Assembly (NCBI RefSeq): GCF_041902845.1 | Contig: NZ_CP159486.1 | Coordinates: 310,001-374,000 of the forward strand | Source: Limibacterium fermenti | Lineage (GTDB): Bacteria; Bacteroidota; Bacteroidia; Bacteroidales; Dysgonomonadaceae | Length of the DNA stretch: 64,000 nucleotides | Direction: 5' to 3' | Shown: positions 30,644 to 38,446 of the stretch, piece after piece | Position numbering within the stretch: the first letter of the stretch is position 1 | Layout of the letters: each line of letters begins with the position of its first letter | Program-made: the position numbers and the translations under genes | Notes under the pieces: generated by a model | What the model saw: the letters and a program-made list of their open reading frames with translations, nothing else | Databases searched by the model: none | Told to the model about the DNA's origin: nothing

Positions 30644-31092
30644 TGAAAATTAAGAATGATTTAGACAAAAAAGTAAGAGAAGAACTTTTCAGGTTAACTT
30701 TATCAAGGGGCGCAGTATTTTTAAACAAGTTTGCTGAAATCGACCATCCTAAATTCTTTGTCGTTGCAGGATTAAGTCAAGATAAAATATATACTTGTTC
30801 TTTTTAAATTAATTCAAACATTCATCCGGCGCTAACGAAAAAACAAGAGCTTCTAAATTTACAAGTTCCAATTAAAGGAGATAAGTATAGTTTTCTAACT
30901 CATACTTCTTTTGTTTGCTGTTCAACTGTATTGCCTGTCAAAACGACCAATATTCACTCTTGGATTATCAATAATACTTGTTCGTACAAAGGCCAATTAG
31001 ACAAAGATGATTTAGCAAATGTAACGTCGGCTATTATTAACTCCGGTTTATTAACCGACGAAGAAATAGAGCTTTATTTTAATGAAGAATAA
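30643..31092 (+). pseudogene. Partner of the Panacea gene (putative toxin), interrupted by TAA
   Basis: From ATG 30643 the frame codes 54 residues and meets TAA at 30805-30807. The same frame then stays open for a further 94 codons to TAA 31090-31092, with protein-like sequence (INSNIHPALTKKQELLNLQ ... GLLTDEEIELYF). No start codon follows soon after the internal TAA, so this is one gene of about 149 codons broken by a single nonsense change, not two genes. The position and overlap with the Panacea gene suggest the toxin of a PanAT pair. I do not recognise the fold; an early beta-rich stretch (GAVFLNKFAEIDHPKFFVVAG) might be PemK/MazF-like, but this is weak. Confidence 0.7.
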
Positions 31093-31098
31093 ACAATT

Positions 31099-31539
31099 AT
31101 GTAAACAACTTATAAAGTCAGCGGGAAACATATCGGTTATAACGTAAAGCGCTTGCGTGAAATTCTGGGAGTGAAACAGGAGGATTTGGCGGAAAGGCTG
31201 CAACTGTCGCAACAGTCGGTATCCAACCTGGAGAATAAAGACGACTTGGATGATGACACGTTGGAAAAAGTGGCGAATGCGTTGAACATCCCGGCGGAAG
31301 CAATTAAAAACTTTACCGATGAAAACGCGATTCATGTTATTTCAAATAATTTTGCTGATAGTTCAATTGCATCTGTTATCAATAATTATCCAATCAATAA
31401 TCCGATTGAACGGATTGTACAATTATATGAAGAAAAGGTGGCCCTCTATGAACGGATGCTGAAATCGGAGCAGGAAAAGAATGCTTTGTTAGAAGAACTT
31501 ATTAGGAATAAATCAAATATCGGGACTAGAGAGGAGTAG
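31099..31539 (+). pseudogene. Second XRE/coiled-coil gene, disrupted by TAA as codon 2
   Basis: Homologous over its length to the XRE gene at 29502. The frame begins ATG TAA ACA ACT TAT, so the second codon is a stop where a lysine AAA or similar would be expected, and it then reads TTYKVSGKHIGYNVKRLREILGVKQEDLAERLQLSQQSVSNLENKDDL and onward with no further stop. The only later ATG-like start would be TTG/CGT near 31144-31153, cutting into HTH helix 1. It keeps the NNYPINNPIERIVQLYEEKVALYERML coiled coil. A gene inactivated by one substitution is the simplest reading. Confidence 0.72.
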
Positions 31540-31816
31540 GCAAACTGATAGACACGATTTATCAAAGGCTTGTTAACTACGTTTTTTATAAATAGATGTA
31601 AAAAAGCGTATCTTTACATCACTATTGGCTCTTTATTCTTAAAAAATGAATTTCCCGACAGCTATATGAAAAAGAAAAATGGATATGCATTTGCAGGTTT
31701 CCAATGAAGAACGTAGCTTGCTACAAAATGCTTACAGACCGATGATAAAAACTGTAGCGACCGGCAAACACGCAGGCGTTTCAAGTTGAACGGCCCTCTT
31801 TTCAGGCTCGATGCCC
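31540..31816. other. Intergenic region with a small inverted repeat
   Basis: No supported gene. GATGTAAA (31595-31602) and TTTACATC (31613-31620) form a perfect 8-bp inverted repeat overlapping TATCTTTA, a near -7 box. A 36-codon plus-strand ORF starts at 31681 (MDMHLQVSNEERSLLQ...) and ends in TGA at 31789, just before the 21-nt array. Whether it is real cannot be told. Confidence 0.5.
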
Positions 31817-32097
31817 GAAATTTGGAATGTTCAGCCTGAAATTTTACGCCGGCAGGCCAAAACTTCGGGCATAGGGTTTGAAATTTTACGTATAAAGTTT
31901 GAAGTTTTGAACAAATCGCCTTAAGTTTTACGTCCGGAGTTTGAAATTTCGGGCTCGAAGGCTGAAGTTCATACCTCCAACCCTGAAATTAGGATGTCCG
32001 GACGTAAAATTTGCACCTTTTTGCCTAAAGTTTCAACCTTTATACGTAAAATTATACGTTCCGGGACGTAAAATTTCAGGGCCCCAACGTATAATTT
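31817..32097. repeat. Degenerate array of fourteen 21-nt units with AAATTT core
   Basis: Copies of a 7-nt core (consensus GAAATTT; variants AAAATTT, GAAGTTT, AAAGTTT, AAAATTA) start at 31817, 31838, 31859, 31880, 31901, 31922, 31943, 31964, 31985, 32006, 32027, 32048, 32070 and 32091. The step is 21 nt throughout except one 22-nt step. The 14 nt between cores vary strongly but re-use words such as TACG, CGGGC, TCCGG and CCTG/CGT before the core. Because 21 is a multiple of 3, each frame codes a heptad (one frame gives KFxxxxL), but stops occur at units 3, 4 and 5 of that frame. Confidence 0.85.
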
Positions 32098-32133
32098 GGG
32101 GTAATGAACCGGAATATCCCCGTTTTTATATTC

Positions 32134-32318
32134 AGAAACTGTTTAAATTTCTTTCGCGATTCAAAAAAAATTATTTTTTAGCAGTGTTCTTTCTCGTTTT
32201 GGCGATAATAGCGGGCTATTTTGAGCCAAATAAGAGGAAGAAGAATACAAAAAAGAAACTTTTTGAAGGCGAAGAATAGTTTAATGAGAGCCTTTCGTAA
32301 GAAATTTAAACAGTTTCT
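32134..32318. repeat. 23-nt inverted repeat around a 139-nt spacer
   Basis: The arm at 32134-32156 (starting AGAAACTGTTTAAATTTC) and the arm at 32296-32318 (ending GAAATTTAAACAGTTTCT) are inverted copies with one mismatch. The inner 14 nt, AACTGTTTAAATTT, occur a third time at 32911-32924 in the leader of the next gene. The spacer contains a hydrophobic stretch on the plus strand (about 32167-32215) but no convincing gene. Confidence 0.75.
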
Positions 32319-32353
32319 CACTATAGCCCGGCAGGCTCCGGCGGATAAGGCAT

Positions 32354-32393
32354 AAAAAAACCCGCGGGGAACACGCTCCGTATTCCGGGCGGG
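32354..32393 (-). terminator. Terminator of the unknown minus-strand gene
   Basis: CCCGC (32361-32365) pairs with GCGGG (32389-32393), with an inner GGAA/TTCC. The minus strand then has T7 (complement of 32354-32360). It lies 32 bp after the stop at 32425. Confidence 0.75.
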
Positions 32394-32424
32394 ATTACGC
32401 CTGTACAGCGGATCATCATGCAGC

Positions 32425-32904
32425 TTATGATTTTTTTTCGATCGTTTTACCACTTCGGGCAAAGAACTGGCTTACTTCGTTATTTTTTTCTTCGAATCCG
32501 GGTGTGCCCGTGCCTGCCTTGTAAGAACAGTAGCCGTGGTCTACCAGCGCTGACTGAAGGTTGTCGTAGTCATGAAGCGTTTTGGCGTTGATCGTTCCTC
32601 GTTCCAAACTTTGAAGGCGGTTGATGATGTTTTCCAGAAAAGCGCGGCTCTTGTAATCTTTTTCAAATTCCACCCAATCTACATCGGGCGAATCCAATTC
32701 CGGTTGGTTTTTGTGGTAATCATACGTCTTGTTTACTACCAGTTTATTACTCTCGTTAATACTTCCGTACTTTAACCGGTCCTTCGGTTCGAGATTCACT
32801 ACTACCGGCGCAAGGGCGGCTTCCAATGCCTTTAAGGCGGTGTCGACTTCAGTTTGTTGCGCTTCGTCGAGATGTTTGTTGTTTAAGTTTGTTATCGTAC
32901 CCAT
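32425..32904 (-). CDS. Conserved-type protein of unknown function, 159 aa
   Basis: A soluble, highly charged protein without signal peptide or membrane segment (MGTITNLNNKHLDEAQQTEVDTALKALEAAL...). The N-terminal helical part (residues 10-35) and the centre (KSRAFLENIINRLQSLERGT, about 87-106) look helical. The C-terminal half has YDNLQSALVDHGYCSYKAGTGTPGFEEKN. I do not recognise the family, though codon use and its own terminator support a real gene. Its leader carries AAATTTAAACAGTT (complement of 32911-32924), the same motif as the inverted repeat downstream, so the gene is bracketed by copies of this motif. Confidence 0.75.
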   Translation of the reverse strand: MGTITNLNNKHLDEAQQTEVDTALKALEAALAPVVVNLEPKDRLKYGSINESNKLVVNKTYDYHKNQPELDSPDVDWVEFEKDYKSRAFLENIINRLQSLERGTINAKTLHDYDNLQSALVDHGYCSYKAGTGTPGFEEKNNEVSQFFARSGKTIEKKS

Positions 32905-33255
32905 AATTATAACTGTTTAAATTTGGTATTTACTGAAAGGCGGCTCTTCTTTCCTTTTTTGGGCCGTCGATAAAAAACCTATCATGATAAATGATCACCT
33001 ATAAAACAATCTGGATCGAGAAAAGTTATGGTATATCCCTCGTTTTTTAATTATTTAACTCGACCGGAAAACTCAACGGCCCTGTATGGGGCGATTCATG
33101 GGCGGCTCTCCCCGGATATTTAACATTATATCCCTAAAATAGACGATGATAGGTGTAGAAAATCATTACTTTTAGGTATTTCACGGGTAACATGAATTCG
33201 ATATTTTTGTATCTGCATAAACAAAAATATTACCTAATTAAAGTGTTTTAGAAAA
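32905..33255. other. Divergent intergenic region
   Basis: About 350 bp between the unknown minus-strand gene and the LRR-like lipoprotein gene. It contains one copy of AACTGTTTAAATTT (32911-32924) and a plus-strand -7 candidate at 33202-33209. Nothing else is recognised. Confidence 0.6.
33202..33209 (+). promoter_or_regulatory. Candidate -7 element of the haem-locus operon
   Basis: TATTTTTG matches TAnnTTTG and lies 46 bp upstream of the first gene of the operon. No matching -33 TTG is seen at 19-20 nt. Confidence 0.5.
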
Positions 33256-34731
33256 ATGAGAAAATTTTATCAATTCCTATTAGTTACTATTATTCTCGGG
33301 TCGGGCGCATTCTTGTTCTCTTGCGATGGCGATGATGACACGCCCGATTGGAAAAATATCGATATAACCAATGCAGCGCTCAAAAGCATCTTGCAACAGA
33401 AAGGATATACGTTTAACGAAGCGGGGCAACTGGTGCAGGACGACAAAGTGGCGGCCACGACCTCGCTCGACCTCTCGGGCACAAAACTGGCCGACTTCTC
33501 GGGGCTGGAAGCGTTGCCCAACCTGAAAGAACTGATCCTGGCCGATAACGGGTACGGTCCGGTGTTCGATTTCTCCGCATTGCCGGCGCAGATTACCGCC
33601 GTCGACCTGACCGGAAATAAACTGTTCGATTTCGAAGGACTGGTCGATGTAAAGGTGGAAAACGACGAACGACAGACCACTGTGTTGCGCGCCTTCACCA
33701 AGCTTTACCTGCCCGAAGCGGCTAAATATAATGTGGAAGACCTGATGCCTTACTACGAGAAGGCCGGCGCGTCTACCGATATGCAAATGCAAGACGCCAA
33801 AGGCAAATTGCAGCCCTATACCACGCTGCGCGAAATTCCCGACCAATATTTCCGCACTTATCTGAAAACCCTGTTCGCAAGCCTTTTTCCGGGCGACGGC
33901 ACACAGATAGACATCAGCAAGCCCATGGCATTGGCCGAGTCGGGAAATAATATAAATTTATGGTACGACAACCAGTTTGCTGATATCGGCAAAATCAAGT
34001 CCATTGAAGGCGTTGAATATTTTATCAACAATCCGTATTATAAATCTTTTTACGTTTCTATCGGGTATACGTCTGAAACCCCGATCACCGTGTCTTACCT
34101 TGTTCCCCGGGCGAATATAAAGGGTATATTATTCTCCACGGTATCTACCCCCGACGGCGTTGATTTGTCCGGCGCGACAAGCCTGGCTTCCTTAACAATG
34201 GGCTATAACGACTATCTGACCGAACTAGACTTGTCCAACACCCTTGTTTTCAATCAAAAATTGAGCGATATCGAAAGTTCTATTGGCAATACCCTTTCGC
34301 TTACCCATTGCCAAAACCTGAGAACCATCCGGTTCCCCAAACAGGCTGAAGGGATTGTCTGGGGATTATTGTTAGGCGATCTGCCGGCATTGGAAGAACT
34401 GGACCTGGGATTCGTATATGCCGCACAGAATCTATATTTAATGCAATTACCCAAATGCAATATAACCTATCCCTATTTGAAATATTATTTTAACGGAGCA
34501 AAAAAAATATTGCAGGATTTTAGCGTTGATAATCAGGTATTCTTTGCCGTATCCCAAGATGTATTCGATATGGAATCCACCAAAGCATTCATTACAAAAT
34601 ACAGGTTCCCGAATCCGGACTATAATCCGGATGACTATAGCGACAAGTATCTATTTTATCTACGAGACGCTTATCGGTCATACCGCAAAACGTTCGCCGC
34701 AATTGAGTGGAGTACTTTAATGCAGGGATAA
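33256..34731 (+). CDS. Leucine-rich-repeat-like lipoprotein, first gene of a HmuY-type locus
   Basis: A 491-residue lipoprotein (signal ending GAFLFSC, followed by the acidic DGDDD that favours surface export in Bacteroidota). It has LRR-like strands: TTSLDLSGTKLADFSGLEALPNLKELILADN (about 66-98), AQITAVDLTGNKLFDFEGL, then later GVDLSGATSLASLTMGYNDYLTELDLSNT and LPALEELDLGFVY. No catalytic motif is visible. It opens a run of six plus-strand genes that includes a TonB receptor and a HmuY-like protein, so a role in binding haem or a haem-carrying host protein is possible. This is inferred from context only. Confidence 0.8.
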   Translation: MRKFYQFLLVTIILGSGAFLFSCDGDDDTPDWKNIDITNAALKSILQQKGYTFNEAGQLVQDDKVAATTSLDLSGTKLADFSGLEALPNLKELILADNGYGPVFDFSALPAQITAVDLTGNKLFDFEGLVDVKVENDERQTTVLRAFTKLYLPEAAKYNVEDLMPYYEKAGASTDMQMQDAKGKLQPYTTLREIPDQYFRTYLKTLFASLFPGDGTQIDISKPMALAESGNNINLWYDNQFADIGKIKSIEGVEYFINNPYYKSFYVSIGYTSETPITVSYLVPRANIKGILFSTVSTPDGVDLSGATSLASLTMGYNDYLTELDLSNTLVFNQKLSDIESSIGNTLSLTHCQNLRTIRFPKQAEGIVWGLLLGDLPALEELDLGFVYAAQNLYLMQLPKCNITYPYLKYYFNGAKKILQDFSVDNQVFFAVSQDVFDMESTKAFITKYRFPNPDYNPDDYSDKYLFYLRDAYRSYRKTFAAIEWSTLMQG

Positions 34732-34787
34732 AACCAATAAAGGGCTTAGGCTTTTCTATTTATTAATCATCTATTAATTTTTTTATT

Positions 34788-35270
34788 ATGTTCAAAAAAT
34801 TTGCTTTGTCGGCAATGGTTTTACTGGGAGTAGTAGCCATGCCAAATGCGTTTGCAAAAAATGCAAGTTCCGGTGTAAATGAAGTAGATGCTGTGCAAGT
34901 TACGACAACGTATGAAGGTACAATGTCCGTAGTAATGGGCACATCCTCGAGTTCCATCCAACATACTACCGAGGCCACGCCCCGGGGCAGCAACGTAGAC
35001 TTGTTCATCGAGAATTTTAGTGTGGGCAGAATGCCGGCTTACATTGAAGTGGATGCCAAAAATGTTATAGCCGACGGCATTGCAAGGACTTATTCAAATG
35101 TGGTAAGGTTTACATTTAAAGGTTCTAGCACCTCAATTTATTTCAGCGCGGAAATCACCGTAACGGCTTACGATGCTAACACATTGGTGTATACGATTAA
35201 TGTATTGGAGGCCGAATATCAGGGTGCTCCTTTCATTGCCACTGTGAATTTCAATGGAACGGCTTTGTAG
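34788..35270 (+). CDS. Secreted calycin-like protein, 160 aa
   Basis: A short secreted protein with a classical signal peptide (MFKKFALSAMVLLGVVAMPNAFA) and no lipobox cysteine. The mature part is beta-rich: GTMSVVMGTSSSSIQ, NVDLFIENFSVGRMPAYIEVDAKNV, and TVNFNGTAL at the end. 'LFIENFSVGRMP' parallels 'VSLKNFSVGKMP' in the next gene product, so the two are related domains, resembling Bacteroidota calycin-like (lipocalin-type barrel) proteins. It sits 56 bp after the LRR-like gene. Confidence 0.75.
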   Translation: MFKKFALSAMVLLGVVAMPNAFAKNASSGVNEVDAVQVTTTYEGTMSVVMGTSSSSIQHTTEATPRGSNVDLFIENFSVGRMPAYIEVDAKNVIADGIARTYSNVVRFTFKGSSTSIYFSAEITVTAYDANTLVYTINVLEAEYQGAPFIATVNFNGTAL

Positions 35271-35328
35271 GTTGCAAGGCGAAGCCGGCTAAATGAGTAA
35301 AGCGATTTATTCATGATCGCTTTCATTA

Positions 35329-35363
35329 AGAGAGGGCATGCATAAAGACATGGCCTCTCTTTT
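35329..35363 (+). terminator. Intercistronic hairpin with T run (partial terminator)
   Basis: AGAGAGGGCATG (35329-35340) and CATGGCCTCTCT (35349-35360) pair with one mismatch and are followed by TTTT. A second hairpin AAAGCGAT/ATCGCTTT lies just before (35299-35323). Since the next genes appear to belong to the same locus, this may lower rather than stop downstream expression. Confidence 0.7.
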
Positions 35364-35415
35364 CAACCCCTATCGGAAACATAGTGCAAAAACTCAACAA
35401 TCAATCAATAAAAAA

Positions 35416-36060
35416 ATGAATCATATAAAATCACTCATATATATAGCGTATTGCCTTGCTGCAATCGGCCTGTTTTTCACCTCCTGTTCTTCCGACGAGA
35501 AAATTACGAAGGAACCGCCGGCGAAGGACTTGGTGCTAAAAGCAAGGGAATTTTTACAGGAGGATATCGTGCTCAGCACGCATGCCACGATGAATGGGGT
35601 GAACAAAACGCTCCTTCCTGCCGGCTGTCCCACCAAGTTCAATTTTACCTGGCCGGATAACAATACGATGAAAGTATCCCTCAAAAATTTCAGCGTCGGT
35701 AAGATGCCTTTGACGGTCAGTTTCAGGTGCGACGTTGAATTCATCCAACTGAATACATACGAGAAAGATACTTATAAAGGGAGCGGATGGATAAAATTTC
35801 AGGGAAACGACGGTGAGACGTTCAGCGAAGAGAATGCAGGCAACGGTACTTCTAATACAGTAAAGGGCAGCGGCATAACAGGTTACTTTAATGTGGACAC
35901 CAAGCAGATCAACTTCATTGTGGATTATAACATGATGAGCGTCCGTTCGGAATGCTTCCTGCAAACGATCGACAAGACGCGCATCGACCGCTTCGAACAG
36001 GAGTTCGAACAATACGAAAAAGACCTTGCCAAATATAAGGAAGAGCATGGCTTGTCGTAA
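35416..36060 (+). CDS. Calycin-like lipoprotein, 214 aa
   Basis: Lipoprotein with signal MNHIKSLIYIAYCLAAIGLFFTSC. The ATG at 35416 is preferred to 35338 because a terminator-type hairpin ends at 35363 and because the signal peptide then begins at the N-terminus. The mature region has the motif NTMKVSLKNFSVGKMPLTVSF, parallel to the protein encoded just upstream, and INFIVDYNMMSVRSECFLQTID. A charged helical tail (DRFEQEFEQYEKDLAKYKEEHG) ends the protein. It is probably a second calycin-like surface component of the haem-type locus. Confidence 0.78.
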   Translation: MNHIKSLIYIAYCLAAIGLFFTSCSSDEKITKEPPAKDLVLKAREFLQEDIVLSTHATMNGVNKTLLPAGCPTKFNFTWPDNNTMKVSLKNFSVGKMPLTVSFRCDVEFIQLNTYEKDTYKGSGWIKFQGNDGETFSEENAGNGTSNTVKGSGITGYFNVDTKQINFIVDYNMMSVRSECFLQTIDKTRIDRFEQEFEQYEKDLAKYKEEHGLS

Positions 36061-36100
36061 ACGGGAAGATATAATATTCCGAGGAGAACGGAGAAAAAGG

Positions 36101-38446
36101 ATGCGAAAACTGTTTTTAATGACGTGCCTGTTCCTTACGGCATTTACAGCCTTGGCGCAGGAAAGAGTTTCTTTGCGGTTTCTCGAAAAAGGGACCGAAC
36201 TGCCGGTGGCAGGGGCGAAAGTCGCTTATTCCCCCCGGCAGGATATGCGGGGGGCGATATATGCCGTTACCGACAAAAACGGCAACGTATCGCTGTCCCT
36301 GCCGCCGCGCGGGGAAGGTTACTACCGCATCACGATGTTGGGATATATTCCCCTGTCCGGTAAAATATCCGCCGGAGAGCCTTCTCCGGTGGTTTATCTG
36401 GAAGAGGACGTATTGGGCTTGAATGAAGTCGTGGTAACGGGTTCCCGCACCGAGCGCCCGCTTAAACGGTCTCCCGTAACCACGCAGGTGCTTAGCGGGC
36501 AGGCGATGGTCGATGCCGGATACGCCAACCTGCAACAGGCTTTGCAGCAGGAAACGCCGGGATTGAACATCCAAAAGGTCGGTTTCGGAAACGAAATTTC
36601 CATGCAGGGGCTGGATGCCCGTCATGTACTTTTCCTGATGGACGGTGAGCGTATGACCGGCGACATGGCGGGTAACCTCGATTACGAGCGTTTCAACCTC
36701 CATGCTATCGACCGCATCGAAATTGTGAAAGGCGCCAGCAGTACGTTGTACGGTTCTCGGGCCACAGGAGCCGTCATCAACCTGATCACCAAAAAGAGTG
36801 CACGGCCCCTCAGCATCGACGCCGGTGGGCGCTACGGGCAGATGAATGAACGCAACTACAAGAACCCTTCGAAGAAAGATTTCCTGTATATGTTCGAGAA
36901 AAACGCCGACCGTCCCAACTTCCAAGCTTGGACATCCGGTGGTTTCAAGGCGGGCGCCTTTACTTCGCAGACCGATGTATGGTATAGTTCGAGCGATGCC
37001 TTCTATCTCTATCAGGCCGAAAACGACCGGAAGGTCTATACGAAGGAAGCCAATCCTTTCCTGCCTCACGATATCGTATTGGAAAGCGTATTGCCCCGTT
37101 CGCCCATGGGCATCGAAGGCACGGAACATGTTTCCGCTTCGCAGAAACTCTGGTACGAGCCGCACGAAAACCTTACCGTGTTGCTCTACGGCAGTGCTTT
37201 CTTTATGAATACGTACGACTTGATACAGGACTTGAACTTTTCACAGTCGCGCGACTTTACCGGAGGGGCGAAGGTTACGTACCGCCTGAAAAACCGGTTT
37301 ACCGTGACGGGTAGTTTGCACAGCGACTTTTACGACCGTTTTAAACGCCACGAACGCATCGATGAGCGGCTGAAAGTCTATAAGTCGCGTATCGTGCAGC
37401 CTCGCCTATCCGTCACCAGCGATTACTTCCGCGGGCATAGCCTGATTTTCGGCATCGAGCATATTACCGATGACTTGACGAGCGACCGGTTTGTAAACCG
37501 TGTGATGACCAACCGCTCGCTGAGGGAAACTGAATACTTCCTGCAAGACGAATGGACGGTAAATCGGCGTTGGATGCTTTCTGCGGGTATCCGCACCAAT
37601 TTCTCGCGTGTCTTCGGTTTTATGGGGATGCCCAAGTTGGCCGTCAAGTACTCGCCCGACGAACGATGGAGCTTCCGCGCCAACGCCTCCATGGGCTATC
37701 GCTCTCCTTCCATCAAAGAGTTGTTTTTCAACTGGGATCACTTGGGGATGTTCCAAATCAAAGGCAATGAATACTTGCGTCCCGAAAAGAACAACTATGT
37801 TTCTTTCGGAACCGAATACAGCAACAAGCGCCTGTTCCTTTCCGGAACGCTATACAGCAACTTCTTCCGGAATAAAATAGAGGGCGTATGGAGGATTTAT
37901 GACATGCAATATAATTTTGAGTATGCCAATCTCGAAAGCCAGCAGTTGTTAGGAAGCGAGGTATTGGCGCGCTGGCGCATGACTGATAACTTTACGCTCA
38001 ACGGCACCTATTCGTTTGTGGATGTAAGTAAAAACAAGGGCATTCAGGTAAATACTTCTTCGCCGCATGCCGCCACCGGCAGCCTGGAGTACCGCTACCG
38101 CAAACCGGATTATCAATTGTCCGCCGTTTTCAACGCCTCTTTCATGGGCGGCAAGGAGTTCGACGTGCAAGACCGTGTGTTTGTGGAGGAAGAAGGGCGC
38201 AGCTACGATGCTTATTTTCGGTGCGACTTGCCTGCATACACGCTTTGCAACGTGTCCGTGTCGCAAACATTCCGCAACAGGATACGGTTGACCATAGGCG
38301 TCGATAATATATTCAACTATAAACCCCGCACGTTGGGATCGGGGATTACCATGTTCAATATACCGGCTACACCGGGTACGCGGGCGCATATACAATTGGA
38401 ATTCAAACTCGATGACGTAAAGAACGTGTTTAATAGGAAAAGATGA
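36101..38446 (+). CDS. TonB-dependent receptor, HmuR-like (probable haem transporter)
   Basis: A 781-residue outer-membrane receptor. A signal peptide (MRKLFLMTCLFLTAFTALAQ) is followed by a carboxypeptidase-regulatory-like domain (about 22-100), TonB box LNEVVVTGSRTER (about 107-119), a plug with LQQETPGLNIQKVGF and IEIVKGASSTLYGSRATGAVINLITKK, and the barrel. The barrel has FRANASMGYRSPSIKEL, resembling the FRAP/YRAP signature of haem receptors, then EYLRPEKN in the place of NPDL. The start at 36101 follows GGAGAACGGAGAAAAAGG. Overlap by 4 nt (ATGA) with the HmuY-like gene supports joint function in haem capture. Confidence 0.88.
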   Translation: MRKLFLMTCLFLTAFTALAQERVSLRFLEKGTELPVAGAKVAYSPRQDMRGAIYAVTDKNGNVSLSLPPRGEGYYRITMLGYIPLSGKISAGEPSPVVYLEEDVLGLNEVVVTGSRTERPLKRSPVTTQVLSGQAMVDAGYANLQQALQQETPGLNIQKVGFGNEISMQGLDARHVLFLMDGERMTGDMAGNLDYERFNLHAIDRIEIVKGASSTLYGSRATGAVINLITKKSARPLSIDAGGRYGQMNERNYKNPSKKDFLYMFEKNADRPNFQAWTSGGFKAGAFTSQTDVWYSSSDAFYLYQAENDRKVYTKEANPFLPHDIVLESVLPRSPMGIEGTEHVSASQKLWYEPHENLTVLLYGSAFFMNTYDLIQDLNFSQSRDFTGGAKVTYRLKNRFTVTGSLHSDFYDRFKRHERIDERLKVYKSRIVQPRLSVTSDYFRGHSLIFGIEHITDDLTSDRFVNRVMTNRSLRETEYFLQDEWTVNRRWMLSAGIRTNFSRVFGFMGMPKLAVKYSPDERWSFRANASMGYRSPSIKELFFNWDHLGMFQIKGNEYLRPEKNNYVSFGTEYSNKRLFLSGTLYSNFFRNKIEGVWRIYDMQYNFEYANLESQQLLGSEVLARWRMTDNFTLNGTYSFVDVSKNKGIQVNTSSPHAATGSLEYRYRKPDYQLSAVFNASFMGGKEFDVQDRVFVEEEGRSYDAYFRCDLPAYTLCNVSVSQTFRNRIRLTIGVDNIFNYKPRTLGSGITMFNIPATPGTRAHIQLEFKLDDVKNVFNRKR

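Noticed and set aside
31817..32097. CRISPR array
   Set aside because: The period is only 21 nt, the conserved part only 7 nt and itself variable, and no cas gene is near. It does not fit a CRISPR repeat-spacer layout.
31941..32279. 112-codon ORF starting at TTG inside the 21-nt array
   Set aside because: It has no ATG and no promoter, and the same frame is closed by stops a few units upstream. It is reported as part of the repeat, though the hydrophobic C-terminal part keeps a small doubt.
35338..35415. N-terminal extension of the calycin-like lipoprotein
   Set aside because: A terminator-type hairpin overlaps it, and the lipoprotein signal begins at 35416.
36116..37165. 349-codon minus-strand ORF
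   Set aside because: Antisense to the plug and barrel of the TonB receptor, in a GC-richer stretch where such shadows are common.
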